DNA of 6,155 nt, taken from NCBI GenBank assembly GCA_902766215.1, contig CACXCV010000192.1:1-6155 (forward strand), written 5' to 3'. A program made the position numbers and the translations under genes. Source of the stretch: Oscillospiraceae bacterium. GTDB lineage: Bacteria; Bacillota; Clostridia; Oscillospirales; Oscillospiraceae. The notes under the pieces are model-generated. The model was not told where the DNA came from, searched no databases, and was given only the letters and a program-made list of their open reading frames with translations. Shown one piece after another: positions 5,537-6,155 of the stretch. Position 1 is the first letter of the stretch. Every line of letters begins with the position of its first letter.

Positions 5537-6155
5537 ATGTATCCCAAGGAATTCGAAGCATCGCTGAAAGCAGTCGAAGCCGCGCGCGAGGCAAACATTG
5601 CCTATGAGCCTGCCCGCATGACGGCCCAGGAGAAGGACGACCTGCTGGCCGCCTACCATCCCGATTATAAAAAGAGCGAGTTTGCCACCCTGCAGATCGG
5701 CCCCAACAAGGGCGAACAGGTCCCCCACGAGCTGTGCGAGATGCTGCAGGCTCACAGCCGCATCTCTGCCTCCGATGTTGATCTGAACGACGTCCGTTAT
5801 GATGTCGATGTGCTGATCATCGGCGGCGGCGGCGCCGGCGCTTCTGCCGCCATCGAAGCGGACAACGCCGGAGTCAAGGCCATGATCGTCACCAAGCTCC
5901 GCATGGGCGACGCCAACACCATGATGGCCGAGGGCGGCATCCAGGCCGCTGACAAGCCCAATGATTCCCCCGCCATTCACTTCATCGACGCCTTCGGCGG
6001 CGGCCACTATGCCGCCAAGCGCGACCTGCTGGCCAAGCTGGTCTGCGACGCACCCGAGGCCATCCAGTGGCTCAACGATCTGGGCGTCGAGTTTGACAAA
6101 GCGCCAGACGGCACCATGATCACCACCCACGGCGGCGGCACCTCCCGCAAGCGTA
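5537..6155 (+). CDS. Fumarate reductase/succinate dehydrogenase-family flavoprotein, 3' partial
   Basis: The frame is open from the ATG at 5537 to the right edge, giving 206 residues of a protein expected to be 500 or more. The FAD-binding Rossmann motif DVLIIGGGGAGASAAIEA (91-108) is followed by MAEGGIQAA (130-138), the family's flavin-contact block, and by a THGGGTSRKR segment (197-206) resembling the substrate-domain entry of this family. Members reduce fumarate, oxidise succinate or L-aspartate, or act on other enoates. The substrate-binding Arg and His residues lie beyond the window. Two things are odd. About 90 residues precede the Rossmann motif, where SdhA and FrdA usually have about 10. 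Also, the position of the flavin-linking His in SdhA is Asn127 here, so FAD is probably not covalently bound. There is no export signal, so it is cytoplasmic. It follows the FrdB-like gene by 14 bases. Family confidence is high; substrate is unknown. Confidence 0.9.
   Translation, partial: MYPKEFEASLKAVEAAREANIAYEPARMTAQEKDDLLAAYHPDYKKSEFATLQIGPNKGEQVPHELCEMLQAHSRISASDVDLNDVRYDVDVLIIGGGGAGASAAIEADNAGVKAMIVTKLRMGDANTMMAEGGIQAADKPNDSPAIHFIDAFGGGHYAAKRDLLAKLVCDAPEAIQWLNDLGVEFDKAPDGTMITTHGGGTSRKR

Noticed and set aside
5537..6155. Adenylylsulfate reductase alpha (AprA), with the HdrA-like gene as a Qmo subunit
   Set aside because: The flavoprotein is paired with a [2Fe-2S]-containing FrdB-like protein rather than AprB, and the MvhD-like and NAD(P)H subunits are separate genes, unlike Qmo.

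Overview
The window is a densely packed, single-strand (+) block of seven redox genes with almost no non-coding DNA. The longest gaps are 17 and 14 bases, and the other four junctions are overlaps of 8 to 13 bases. The first gene is cut off by the left edge and the last by the right edge, so this is the interior of a longer operon. No promoter, terminator, RNA gene, repeat, mobile element or CRISPR array is visible. The DNA is GC-rich with C or G favoured at third codon positions. Every internal gene has a good purine-rich ribosome binding site. All proteins carry iron-sulfur or flavin motifs typical of strict anaerobes. A high-GC member of the Clostridia (for example Oscillospirales) is my best guess and a sulfate-reducer-like bacterium is the alternative. 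This is inferred from style and gene content, not from a marker gene.

Layout: (1) 1-1581, an HdrA-type flavin/iron-sulfur protein lacking its N-terminus; (2) 1572-2006, an MvhD/FlxD-type [2Fe-2S] electron-transfer subunit; (3) 1994-2986 and (4) 2979-4004, two distantly similar iron-sulfur proteins with an FrhB/AsrA-like front half and two C-terminal ferredoxin motifs; (5) 3997-4830, an FAD/NAD(P)H-binding reductase with a C-terminal [2Fe-2S] site (AsrB / FlxA / dihydroorotate dehydrogenase electron-transfer type); (6) 4848-5522, a [2Fe-2S] plus two-[4Fe-4S] protein resembling the iron-sulfur subunit of succinate dehydrogenase/fumarate reductase; (7) 5537-6155, the front of a succinate dehydrogenase/fumarate reductase/aspartate oxidase family flavoprotein.

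How they may work together (inference): genes 2 to 5 correspond in type to the FlxABCD set that in other anaerobes brings NADH electrons to heterodisulfide-reductase-like HdrA, where flavin-based electron bifurcation or confurcation can occur. The last two genes look like a soluble fumarate-reductase-type pair. The operon therefore reads as an NAD(P)H-linked HdrA/Flx-like module joined to an FrdA/FrdB-like catalytic module. No HdrB-type CCG-domain protein, no hydrogenase subunit and no membrane anchor is present in the window. The substrate of the terminal flavoprotein cannot be read from this sequence.
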